A DNA stretch of 64,000 nucleotides, taken from Bacteroidota bacterium. Lineage in GTDB: Bacteria > Bacteroidota > Bacteroidia > AKYH767-A > 2013-40CM-41-45. The notes beneath the pieces were generated by a model. That model was not told the DNA's origin. It saw only the letters and a program-made list of their open reading frames with translations, and did no database searches. Below are positions 29,317 through 38,000 of the stretch, piece after piece; position 1 is the stretch's first letter; the number at the start of each line of letters is the position of its first letter. The translations under genes were made by a program, and so were the position numbers. The DNA lies in the NCBI GenBank assembly GCA_016721305.1, contig JADKIH010000004.1, positions 1 to 64,000 of the forward strand, given 5' to 3'.

Positions 29317-30276
29317 ATGCGTGATTTAAACTTGTGGAAGTTCATTCGTGACCGAGTAGGCCGGCAGATTCCGCTTGCTCTGCTCGTAGTTCTCGAGAGC
29401 GAAGGAAGCAGTCCCGGCCGACAAGGTTTCAAGATGGCTGTCACTGCCGATGAGCTATGCGGATCCATAGGAGGAGGGATGATGGAGTACAAATTCGTTG
29501 AGTTGGCTCGTGAGAAGTTACGGGTTTCCGAGCAAGAGCCTCTTATCAAAAGACAAATACACAGCAAGTCGGCAAAGCTGAATCAGAGCGGAATGATTTG
29601 CAGCGGAGAGCAGACGATTTTCATGTATTATTTCGATGTTGAGTGGCTCGCAGTTGTAGATGAATTAATCGGTAGTCTGGAGCGAAATGAAAATGGAACT
29701 TTAACTATCACTGCCGATTCTTTGTTGTTCACGCCGCAAGTGCCGGAATTTAATTTTTACTATCAGCAGTCATCCGAAGCGGATTTTATTTTCCGAGAGA
29801 AGACCGGCTATAAAAACTACTTGCACATTATCGGCGGCGGGCATTGTTCTTACGCACTTTCGATGCTCATGAAAGATTTGGATTTTCATATCACAATTTA
29901 TGATGATCGAAAAAATTTAAATACGTTTTTGGAAAATCATTTTGCACATAAAAAAGTACAGCTCGAAGATTATTCCGAAATGAAAGGCCGAATTTCATCC
30001 GGCAAAAATGTTTACGTCGTGATCATGACATTCGGCCATCGTACCGACAATGTCGCTTTTCAAGCCGTAGTCGAAAACGATTACAAATACCTGGGAGTTC
30101 TTGGCAGTAAAACAAAGGTAGAGCAGATGCGAAGAGAGTGGACGGAGGCAGGAATATCCGAAACGAAAATTAATCAAGTCTTTTCACCTATCGGTATTTC
30201 CATCAAAAGCCAGACACCTCCGGAGATTGCGATTTCTATTGCGGCGGAGATTATTGCGGTGAAGAATGCGGATTGA
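29317..30276 (+). CDS. xdhC: XdhC/CoxI-family molybdenum cofactor chaperone
   Basis: XdhC-type maturation factor, 319 aa, which binds and sulfurates or delivers molybdenum cofactor to xanthine dehydrogenase. The N-terminal XdhC domain shows GSSPGRQGFKMAV (about residues 29-41) and CGSIGGGMMEYK (about 48-59). The C-terminal Rossmann domain begins near 171 with HIIGGGHCSYAL and contains VVIMTFGHRTD and LGVLGSKTKVEQMR. The gene is about 9 kb from xdhAB but inside the same purine-degradation island, divergent from allB. The start ATG gives a normal family N-terminus. Confidence 0.92.
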   Translation: MRDLNLWKFIRDRVGRQIPLALLVVLESEGSSPGRQGFKMAVTADELCGSIGGGMMEYKFVELAREKLRVSEQEPLIKRQIHSKSAKLNQSGMICSGEQTIFMYYFDVEWLAVVDELIGSLERNENGTLTITADSLLFTPQVPEFNFYYQQSSEADFIFREKTGYKNYLHIIGGGHCSYALSMLMKDLDFHITIYDDRKNLNTFLENHFAHKKVQLEDYSEMKGRISSGKNVYVVIMTFGHRTDNVAFQAVVENDYKYLGVLGSKTKVEQMRREWTEAGISETKINQVFSPIGISIKSQTPPEIAISIAAEIIAVKNAD

Positions 30277-30307
30277 TTTTATTTTTAAAATTCTCAATTC
30301 TCAATTT

Positions 30308-31747
30308 TCAATTCTGTAATTTCTCCTGCTTATTCAACCCGAGATAAACAAAAAACGCCACCCCAAAACCAACAAACCAAGCGTAATTGTACAAGTCGCC
30401 AACCCATCCCCATACTGCTGTACTATCCAAAACATGAATAGCAATTAAGAAGCCGGGTATGTTTGGTACAATACCTGCCAACAATGCAATAATAGCTGCC
30501 ATATGGTATCCGCCGGCAAAAGTATAGCTTGCCTTTGCCTCGTACAATTCGTTTACTTTTAACTGCTGCTTCTTGATGAAGTAGTAATCTGCAATCATAA
30601 TTCCGCCAACCGGACCGAGTAACGATGAATAGGCAATCAACCATGTAAAAATATATCCTGTTGGGTCTGCAATTAATTTCCAGGGGAGAATTAAAATCCC
30701 AATTACACCGGTGATGTATCCACCAATTCTGAAATTGATTTTCGATGGTGCGAGATGTGCAAAGTCGTTTGCCGGACTCACAATATTCGCTGCAATATTT
30801 GTTGCCAATGTCGAAAGAGCAACAGCAATCATCGCAAAACTCACCAAAAATTTGCTACTGAATTTTCCTGCTAACACCAGCGGATCCCAGATCATCTCTC
30901 CGTAAATAATCACAGTGGCAGACGTAACAACGACTCCGATAAACGAAAACAATGTCATCGCCGGCGGTAATCCAATGGCCTGCCCCATGATCTGTGCACG
31001 TTGACTTTTTGCATAACGGGTGAAGTCGGGGATGTTCAACGATAAGGTTGCCCAGTAGCCAACCATTCCTGTTAAACCGGGAAAGAAGTATTTCCAGAAG
31101 TCCGCATTCGTCGCAAACTTCGAAGGCTGCGAAAGAATCGGACCTAATCCGTGTCCTGCTGAAATAGCCCAGAAGAGTAGAGCAAGTGCCGCTATCGGTA
31201 AAAAGAAAGCTTTAAAAACTAAGAGCTTTTTAATGCTTTCTACACCCAGATAAACAACGTACATATTCAGAATCCAGAAAAGTAAAAATGTAATCGCCGG
31301 CCCGGTCTTTAAACCAATAGCATCAGGAAAAATCTGCGGTAAATTTTCAATAGATGGCATCCATACTCGTGCCATTTGATACAATGCAAATCCTCCAATC
31401 CATGTCTGAATTCCAAACCATCCGCATGCGACTATCGCTCGCAACATCGCCGGAATATTCGCACCCTTTGTTCCGAAACTCGAACGCGCCAGCACCGGAA
31501 AAGGAATTCCGAATTTCGCTCCGGCATGACCATTCAATATCATTGGAATTAATACGATGGTATTGCCTATGAAAATCGTGAGTATCGCTTCCCACCAATT
31601 CATCCCGCCTCCAATCAGCGAACTGGCTAACATGTAAGTCGGAATGCATAAACTCATGCTAATCCACAAAGCCGCATAATTCCAAGTGTTCCAGGTCCGT
31701 TTCTCGGCCGGAATAGGGGCAAGGTCTTCGCTGTAGAGATCGGACAT
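30308..31747 (-). CDS. NCS1-family nucleobase/allantoin permease
   Basis: Cytoplasmic-membrane transporter, 479 aa from the chosen ATG, with about 12 membrane helices. NCS1 signatures are the N-terminal W-rich segment KRTWNTWNYAALWISMS, then GIPFPVLARSSFGTKGANIP and GGIMIADYYFIKK. Mhp1, PucI and cytosine permease share this organisation; substrates are hydantoins, allantoin, uracil or purines with H+ or Na+. Context supports import of a nucleobase or allantoin, which one is not decidable. A longer frame begins at TTG 31795 inside a heptamer repeat; ATG 31747 (MSDLYSEDL), preceded by a run of A, is preferred. Confidence 0.9.
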   Translation of the reverse strand: MSDLYSEDLAPIPAEKRTWNTWNYAALWISMSLCIPTYMLASSLIGGGMNWWEAILTIFIGNTIVLIPMILNGHAGAKFGIPFPVLARSSFGTKGANIPAMLRAIVACGWFGIQTWIGGFALYQMARVWMPSIENLPQIFPDAIGLKTGPAITFLLFWILNMYVVYLGVESIKKLLVFKAFFLPIAALALLFWAISAGHGLGPILSQPSKFATNADFWKYFFPGLTGMVGYWATLSLNIPDFTRYAKSQRAQIMGQAIGLPPAMTLFSFIGVVVTSATVIIYGEMIWDPLVLAGKFSSKFLVSFAMIAVALSTLATNIAANIVSPANDFAHLAPSKINFRIGGYITGVIGILILPWKLIADPTGYIFTWLIAYSSLLGPVGGIMIADYYFIKKQQLKVNELYEAKASYTFAGGYHMAAIIALLAGIVPNIPGFLIAIHVLDSTAVWGWVGDLYNYAWFVGFGVAFFVYLGLNKQEKLQN

Positions 31748-31782
31748 GTTTTTTTTGATCGGGTAGTTAGTAGTTTGATTGA

Positions 31783-31866
31783 GTTCAAAGTTCAAAGTTC
31801 AAAGTTCAAGGTTCAAAGTTAAACCTTGAACCTTGAACTTTGAACCTTAAACGTTGAACTTTGAAC
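31783..31866. repeat. Inverted heptamer array GTTCAAR / YTTGAAC
   Basis: Five gttcaar units (31783-31820) are followed head-to-head by their reverse complement, aaccttgaaccttgaac and so on (31821-31866), giving a large imperfect hairpin or cruciform. It fills the gap between the NCS1 permease start and the aminotransferase stop and could act as a transcript-end structure. Confidence 0.88.
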
Positions 31867-31871
31867 AAATA

Positions 31872-33230
31872 TTAAGCAGTCACAAACTCATCCGCCACCG
31901 AAATCGCCTTCGAAATAATATCAAGGCCTTCGTCCATTTCATCCTGAGTAATACAAAGTGGCGGTGCTGTGAAGATGTAATTCCAGCGAACAAAAGTGAA
32001 CAAGCCGAGCTCGAGTAATTTTGCATTCACTTTATTCATTACTTCCATTTCACCGGCTGTAGCATTCCATGGCGCCATCGGTTCTTTTGTCTTGCGATTT
32101 TTGACAATCTCAATACAGCCGAGCAATCCTGTATTTCTGTAATCGCCAATGCTTGGATGTTTATCCATCATCGCTGCAACTCGCTTGTCCATATACGCTC
32201 CCATCTTCGCTGTATTTTCGATGAGTTTTTCATCTTCGTAAATCTGTAATACTTCAACTGCAGCTGCACAAGCAACGGCATGAGCAGAGTAGGTGAGACC
32301 CAGCGGTAATGGCTTATTGTCGAAAGCGCTGATTAACTCTTCTTTAATGATAATTCCTCCCAGTGGAATGTATCCGCATGTTAAGCCCTTTGCAAAACAC
32401 ATGATATCGGGAACAACTCCGTGATGATCTACTCCAAACCATTTTCCGGTACGACCGAATCCGCTCATGACTTCATCGCAGATCAACAAAATTCCGTACT
32501 TGTCGGCAATGGCACGAATAGCTTGCCAATAACCTTTTGGATATTTAATACAATCGCTCGATCCGCTTTCGCCTTCCAGTAAAATGGCTGCAACATTCTG
32601 TGGTCCTTCATATTTAATGATGCGCTCCATATTCGCTGCAGCATTCGCGCCGCACTCTTCCGGCGTAGCACTGTTCCACGGATCACGATAAAAATATGGA
32701 TTCTCAACATGGATAAAATTCGGCGCCGCTTGTCCGTCGTGGGGAATACCTCTTGGATCTCCGCTGGCCGACATAGCACCATATGATGCTCCGTGATAAC
32801 CCTGGTAAAGTGTAATGACTTTATGACGTCCCGTGTATAAACGAGCAAATTTGATGGCGTTCTCAACTGCTTCCGCTCCGGCATTTGTAAAAAATGTTTT
32901 CTTCAATGAGCCGGGTGTAATCTCAGCTAACTTCTTTCCTAATTCACCGCGTGCTTTTGTAATCATTCCAGGATGAACAAATGCAACTTCATCCATCTGG
33001 CGCATCACCGCTTCTTTCACACGCGGATGACCATGGCCGATATTCATATTCATCAGCTGCGAAGAAAAATCCATGTACTTCTTTCCGCTTCGATCATAAA
33101 TATAAACTCCTTTTGCATCGCAAATATTCAACGGATTCAATCCCGCCTGCTTCTGCCACGAAAAAATTGTGTACTCTAAATTATTTTGAAGAATGATTTC
33201 TCTTTCGCTGAGTGCTGATTTTACTTCCAT
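31872..33230 (-). CDS. Class III PLP-dependent aminotransferase (probable beta-alanine transaminase)
   Basis: Fold-type I omega-aminotransferase, 452 aa. Motifs: TNAGAEAVENAIKFAR (about residues 114-129), YQGYHGASYGAMSASGD, the PLP-ring aspartate in ICDEVMSGFGRTG and the Schiff-base lysine in FAKGLTCGYIPLGG. The family includes beta-alanine-, taurine- and omega-amino acid-pyruvate transaminases. Beta-alanine is the product of the reductive uracil pathway encoded in this island and the next gene, mmsA, takes malonate semialdehyde onward, so beta-alanine to malonate semialdehyde is the likely reaction. Substrate choice is inferred from context. Confidence 0.88.
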   Translation of the reverse strand: MEVKSALSEREIILQNNLEYTIFSWQKQAGLNPLNICDAKGVYIYDRSGKKYMDFSSQLMNMNIGHGHPRVKEAVMRQMDEVAFVHPGMITKARGELGKKLAEITPGSLKKTFFTNAGAEAVENAIKFARLYTGRHKVITLYQGYHGASYGAMSASGDPRGIPHDGQAAPNFIHVENPYFYRDPWNSATPEECGANAAANMERIIKYEGPQNVAAILLEGESGSSDCIKYPKGYWQAIRAIADKYGILLICDEVMSGFGRTGKWFGVDHHGVVPDIMCFAKGLTCGYIPLGGIIIKEELISAFDNKPLPLGLTYSAHAVACAAAVEVLQIYEDEKLIENTAKMGAYMDKRVAAMMDKHPSIGDYRNTGLLGCIEIVKNRKTKEPMAPWNATAGEMEVMNKVNAKLLELGLFTFVRWNYIFTAPPLCITQDEMDEGLDIISKAISVADEFVTA

Positions 33231-33242
33231 TTTATTTCGATT

Positions 33243-33360
33243 AACTGATTGGCTAATTAGCTGATTAGCTAATTAGGTTGTACATGTTGTTAAGGTTACT
33301 TTCTTCTCTTTACTTTTGACTCAATCAGCTAATTGTTTAATCAGCTAATTAGCTAATTGA
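33243..33360. repeat. AGCTAATT/AGCTGATT octamer repeats in two inverted arms
   Basis: Units of the 8-bp type tagctaat/tagctgat occur at 33243-33276 and again, inverted, at 33320-33360, separated by unique sequence. A small GC hairpin aggccatcggcct (33361-33373) overlaps the mmsA stop. The region could form strong secondary structure between mmsA and the aminotransferase. Confidence 0.75.
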
Positions 33361-33371
33361 AGGCCATCGGC

Positions 33372-34841
33372 CTAACTCATCCAATTCGTCTTCCCCTCCG
33401 GATTCCACTTAATCGATGTCTTCTTCAACTGTGTCCAGAATTCAATCGAACTTTCTCCGGTGAGATCGCCAACTCCGAACTTCGAATCGTTCCATCCTCC
33501 GAATGAGAATGGCTCTCTCGGTACAGGAACGCCTATGTTCACTCCGATCATTCCGGCACTGGCTTTTTCCATCACTTGTCTGGCAATACCGCCGCTTTGT
33601 GTAAATACCGATGCAGCATTTCCGTATTCAGAACTGTTTTCGATTTTCAATGCATCATCGAGATTGTTTGCGCGAATGATGGCGATAACCGGACCGAATA
33701 CTTCTTCTTTCGCAATGGCCATGTCAGGCGTTACGAAGTCGATCACTGTCGGTCCAACATAAAAGCCGTTTTCATGTCCCGCAACTTTCGCACCGCGACC
33801 GTCAACCAAAACTTTCGCTCCGGCTTTTTCAGCTTCAGTAATATATTTTTCAATTCGTTCTCTGGCGGCTTTGCTGATTACAGCACCGAGGTTTTTACCG
33901 GGAATCACCTTGCGGGCTTCGTCACATATTTTCTGAATGATCGGATCGATATTTCCAACTGCAACCATTGCAGATGCTGCCATACAACGCTGCCCGGCGC
34001 AACCGCTCATCGAAGCTGTTACATTCGTAGCCGTCATCTCAGGATGAGCGTCAGGCATAACGATGAGGTGATTCTTTGCACCACCTAGTGCAAGACAACG
34101 CTTCAAGTTTGAAGTAGCACGACGATAAACAACTTTTGCAATTTTTGTCGAACCTACAAATGATACTGCTTGAATTCCCGGATGATCGCAAATGGCTTCA
34201 ACGATTTCTTTGTCGCCATTCACCACATTGAAAACACCATCCGGCAAACCTGCTTCTTTCAACATCTCGGCAATGCGATTTGATGAAATAGGCACTTGCT
34301 CCGACGGTTTCATGATCATACAATTTCCTAGTACTAAAGCATTGGGAATTGTCCAATGGGGCACCATGTGAGGGAAGTTAAACGGCCCGATACAGGCAAC
34401 AACACCCAATGGCTTATGATCGATGCGACATTCTACGCCACGACTCACTTCCATGATCTGCCCGGAAACAAGTTGAGGCATGCTGCAGGCAAACTCTGTT
34501 AATTCGATACTCTTTTCAACTTCAGCAACAGCTTCGTCGTATGTTTTACCGTTTTCTTTCTGAACGAGTGTGGCTAACTCTTTCAGATTTTTTTCCATTA
34601 AAGTTTTATAACGATAGAAAACCTGTACGCGTTCTTTAATCGGTGTGTGCGACCATGCTTCAAATGCAGCCTGCGCAGCAGCGACGGCAGCATCGAGTTC
34701 TGTCTGCGTCGACATCGGAACTACGGAAAGTATAGAACCATCGATCGGAGAAATAACTTCCATCGATCGTTTAACTCCATTCGTAAATTTTCCACCGATG
34801 TAATTTTTTACCTCAGGGAATTGTAAAGCTGTTGTTGACAT
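33372..34841 (-). CDS. mmsA: CoA-acylating methylmalonate/malonate-semialdehyde dehydrogenase
   Basis: Aldehyde dehydrogenase family member of 489 aa. It oxidatively decarboxylates malonate semialdehyde to acetyl-CoA (or the methyl homologue to propionyl-CoA) with NAD+ and CoA. Oxyanion asparagine N155 is in GPFNFPHM and the catalytic cysteine C286 is in GQRCMAAS. FNVVNGDKEIV and AVSFVGSTKIAK are typical of MmsA rather than of ordinary aldehyde dehydrogenases, which have a glutamate in the ELGG motif; here that position reads LGGAKNH. Located next to the class III aminotransferase, it completes beta-alanine catabolism. It can also serve valine or thymine degradation. Confidence 0.94.
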   Translation of the reverse strand: MSTTALQFPEVKNYIGGKFTNGVKRSMEVISPIDGSILSVVPMSTQTELDAAVAAAQAAFEAWSHTPIKERVQVFYRYKTLMEKNLKELATLVQKENGKTYDEAVAEVEKSIELTEFACSMPQLVSGQIMEVSRGVECRIDHKPLGVVACIGPFNFPHMVPHWTIPNALVLGNCMIMKPSEQVPISSNRIAEMLKEAGLPDGVFNVVNGDKEIVEAICDHPGIQAVSFVGSTKIAKVVYRRATSNLKRCLALGGAKNHLIVMPDAHPEMTATNVTASMSGCAGQRCMAASAMVAVGNIDPIIQKICDEARKVIPGKNLGAVISKAARERIEKYITEAEKAGAKVLVDGRGAKVAGHENGFYVGPTVIDFVTPDMAIAKEEVFGPVIAIIRANNLDDALKIENSSEYGNAASVFTQSGGIARQVMEKASAGMIGVNIGVPVPREPFSFGGWNDSKFGVGDLTGESSIEFWTQLKKTSIKWNPEGKTNWMS

Positions 34842-35039
34842 ATGCTCTTTTTAAGGTTAAAGAAAGCAATCGGGGGAGCTCTTCTTTGCCGGCTCGTAAC
34901 GATTGAACCTCAAATATAAAATTCCATTCTTAAAAATGCTAATTATGGCACTTTTTATCATTCACCCACGCTTTTAGTGTGTCAGTCAAATTCAAGTTAA
35001 TCTTAATCATCTTAGATCGAAAATGGCTAACTTTAGCAC

Positions 35040-36632
35040 ATGATAAAAACACACACACTCCTTTTTTTACTGCTGACGCAATTAAGCTTTGCTCAGACTA
35101 ACTTTCAACGACTCATCGGAGGTACATCTCATGAGCGCGGACAAGGGCTTTTCGAGACATTTGATCACTATTATGTGGTAAATGGAGCTACTTTATCCTA
35201 TGGACAGGGTAGTGCCGATTGTATGCTCAACAAAACTGATGCAAGCGGAAATATCATTTGGTCGAAGACTTACGGAACTACAGCCTTTGACAATTCAGAA
35301 TTTGCTTTTGAAACTCCGGATCATGGATACATGTGCATGGGTCGAACATCATTCAATACGGGCGGCTCATATGCACTGATATTCAAAACTGATTCGGCGG
35401 GAAATTTTCAATGGGGAAGGACATTTGGCGGTGCAACTCATGATGGATTCGTTTATGGAATCAATACTTTCGACGGAGGATTTACCTTTGTTGGAACTAC
35501 TCAAAGTCTTGGTAGTGGTACTGACGATATCGTCATGATTCATACGGATGCAAATGGTGATACGCTATTTACTCGGGCATTCGGTAGCATTGAATCGGAA
35601 AGCGGAATTTGTGTTACTCAAACAGCCGACCATGGTTATGTGATCGCCGGACGACAACTTGCTCTCGTTTCAGGTGTAACTGAATCGTCAGGTGTTTTGT
35701 TGAAAACGGATGAGTCGGGCACATTACTATGGGCGAATTATTTTAAATCTCAAAAATGGGAAGAACTGGAATCTGTTGTCGAACTGCCATCTCACGAACT
35801 TGTTATTGCTGGTTCTTCTGTTGATACGCTCACTGATTTTAATATTTTGTTCTTAAAAACGGACTCTGCCGGTAATGGTATCGATGTTCACACATATGGC
35901 GGAATAAAAATCGACGCTTCCTACAATATTCTTTTGAACGAAGATTCTTCTATGGTATTCAGCGGTTATACCGAAAGCTTTGGTTACGGCCATTCATTTA
36001 TGGGTACCGATAGTACTAACATTTTCCTGATGAAAACTGATTTGTCCGGAAATGTTATCTGGTTTCGCACATATGGCGATGGATTGCAGGATGAAGCATA
36101 CCGTAGCGCTAAAGCATCTGATGGAGGTTACATGATTAGTGGCTTCACGACGGATTATACTCCTCCGGATAGTTCGCAAATTGTATTTCTAAAAACAGAT
36201 ACTGCTGGTTTCACCGGTTGTCACGAACAAACTGTTGCCGTAACTGCTGATACACTTGCTCTCACTCAAACTGTAGCCTCAAATCTGATTGAATATTCCG
36301 GCTGGCTCGCCTTAAACATCACTCTCCCCGAAGCAATCGCAACTCCTTCAAATAATGATGCCTGCCTGTTCCTAGGTGTAAACCAACTTCCGATTAAAAA
36401 TCTGAACGTCTATCCAAATCCATTTGGATCTCAAATCAGAATCGTAATGACTGAAGGTACAATTGCCAAACAATACCGACTTACGGATATTTCAGGAAGA
36501 CTAATTTATGATTGGAAAAAATTAACTGCCGGTCAAATGGAGATTTCAATTCCTGATATTGAAGCAGGAATGTATTTGTTACAAGTTCAAACAGAATCGG
36601 GTTGTGAAACGGTCAGAATAATTAAGCAATAA
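35040..36632 (+). CDS. T9SS-exported propeller-like protein
   Basis: A secreted protein of 530 aa with signal peptide MIKTHTLLFLLLTQLSFAQ. The body has about six to seven repeats around a pattern of FGGxxxDxxxxxxxTxDGGYVxxGxTxSxGxGxxDxxxxKTDxxG, for example YGINTFDGGFTFVGTTQS and TQTADHGYVIAGRQ, suggesting a beta-propeller. The C-terminal 75 residues are a T9SS type A sorting domain (LNVYPNPFGSQIRIVM ... TVRIIKQ). Function beyond export is unknown. A near -7 element taacttta (35028-35035) lies just upstream. It converges with another T9SS gene ending at 36644. Confidence 0.85.
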   Translation: MIKTHTLLFLLLTQLSFAQTNFQRLIGGTSHERGQGLFETFDHYYVVNGATLSYGQGSADCMLNKTDASGNIIWSKTYGTTAFDNSEFAFETPDHGYMCMGRTSFNTGGSYALIFKTDSAGNFQWGRTFGGATHDGFVYGINTFDGGFTFVGTTQSLGSGTDDIVMIHTDANGDTLFTRAFGSIESESGICVTQTADHGYVIAGRQLALVSGVTESSGVLLKTDESGTLLWANYFKSQKWEELESVVELPSHELVIAGSSVDTLTDFNILFLKTDSAGNGIDVHTYGGIKIDASYNILLNEDSSMVFSGYTESFGYGHSFMGTDSTNIFLMKTDLSGNVIWFRTYGDGLQDEAYRSAKASDGGYMISGFTTDYTPPDSSQIVFLKTDTAGFTGCHEQTVAVTADTLALTQTVASNLIEYSGWLALNITLPEAIATPSNNDACLFLGVNQLPIKNLNVYPNPFGSQIRIVMTEGTIAKQYRLTDISGRLIYDWKKLTAGQMEISIPDIEAGMYLLQVQTESGCETVRIIKQ

Positions 36633-36643
36633 CACGCGGAGAA

Positions 36644-37835
36644 TTATTTTCCAAGGACCGAAATAAGCTGACGTTTTTCGTCAGTCACCACTACGTACAT
36701 TCCATCGGATAGCGATGAAAGATCGTGCACTGACATTCCCGGAAGGGCAGTAGAGCTAAATTAATTTTCCGTTGAGATCAAAGATTTGGAAAGCACATGC
36801 CTTTGAAGCATTGTTTTCAAAATGAAGTGCGGAACTATTCGAGAAAATTTCGTAATTATTATTTTCGCTGATAGGGCTTGTAATATCTGTTGATACTCCT
36901 TTTGCCAACCAGATGGTCGCATTCATTAATAACTTCTGATGATTGCCATTGGCATCCTGAGTGTATCCGTTGTACAAATTGTCGTTCGAGTCTCCGGTAC
37001 CATCGTCGCAGGGTGAGCTGTCGCCAATTGCTGCTACTTTTCCGCTTCCATAATGCGCATAGGCAAACATTACTTTGCTGTTATTATTCGATGAGCCGCT
37101 TCGAAATACAACTCCTCGTACAGTGGGATTCACATTCGTATTGATGGTCATATCTGTTCCGTCGGACCACATGACCTGACTTACCGTTCCAAATTGTCCG
37201 GTAGAAATACTGTCAGCACCGGAGCTCACTATGCTCGAACTTGTTTCGCTAAACCAATTAATGTTGAAGGTAATTCCCATATTGGAATGTGATAAAAGAT
37301 CGTTCCATATTGCGGGAGAATCGTATCCATCACCATTGCGGTCAGACTGGTCATGATCAGAAATCATAAACAAACTGCCTCCGTTTTGAACAAAGCTTAG
37401 AATAGCTGTAATCTCATTTGAAGAGAATAATAAATTTGGTTCGCAAACAATGAAAATATTATAGTTGGAAAGATCCTGAGTGTTAGAAGAGTTTCCATAG
37501 GTAATTGAACCATTGTATGGTAAGCTCTCTACCGTGTATCCTTGTTTGACACAATCAATTCCCCAGTTCGAAAGTCCACCGTTCCAGTAAGTCTCCGCTG
37601 TTGCTGCAGTAATTCCGGATTGAGCAGGTGAGGGGAGTTGTTGAGCGTTTGATTCACTTCCTGCGTTTACAACGGCTGTGGGATTCCAATACAAATTGTG
37701 TGTATTCGCATCTATTATCCAGTCTGCATTTCCGGCCGTCTCAGCTTTTGTCGCATCAAATAAAATTTTCACCTGAGCATTTCCTGTAAAACCCGCCGCC
37801 ATCAAGCAAAGCATTAGTATCGTTCCTCGAATCAT
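36644..37835 (-). CDS. T9SS-exported protein with a GATase-like/hydrolase domain (frameshift in sorting domain)
   Basis: The signal peptide starts at ATG 37835 (MIRGTILMLCLMAAGFTGNAQ); the longer frame from 38000 merely reads back through the neighbouring terminator and is rejected. The body (FIVCEPNLLFSSNEITAIL, GGSLFMISDHDQSDRNGDG, VMFAYAHYGSGKVAAIGDSSP) resembles secreted ThuA/GATase-like or DUF4350-type domains, without visible catalytic assignment. The frame stops at 36756 after FQIFDLNGKLI. In the next frame the sorting domain continues as TALPGMSVHDLSSLSDGMY ... RQLISVLGK and ends at TAA 36644-36646. One indel near 36756-36763 therefore separates the T9SS signal from the protein. Intact length would be about 397 aa. 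Confidence 0.75.
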
Positions 37836-37952
37836 CCTTTTTGTCAATTGGGCCGTAAAGATACGGCCTTTCTTGGAGAATAATAGGGAAGGATCGATGA
37901 ATTTATCGGTAAATTCAAAATTCAGAATTTTAAATTCTAAAAAGTAGCCAAC

Positions 37953-37979
37953 AAAAAAGGCCCCTTCCCAGGAGCCTTC
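37953..37979 (-). terminator. Rho-independent terminator of the 38001-40697 gene
   Basis: Read on the minus strand, aaggctcct pairs with aggggcctt around a short loop and is followed by TTTTTTG. It lies about 20 bases beyond the stop codon at 38001. Confidence 0.8.
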
Positions 37980-38000
37980 AGTGTTCAAAATAAGTGGCAA

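Noticed and set aside
37836..38000. N-terminal extension of the T9SS gene at 36644-37835
   Set aside because: It translates the terminator of the neighbouring gene and places the signal peptide in the middle of the protein.
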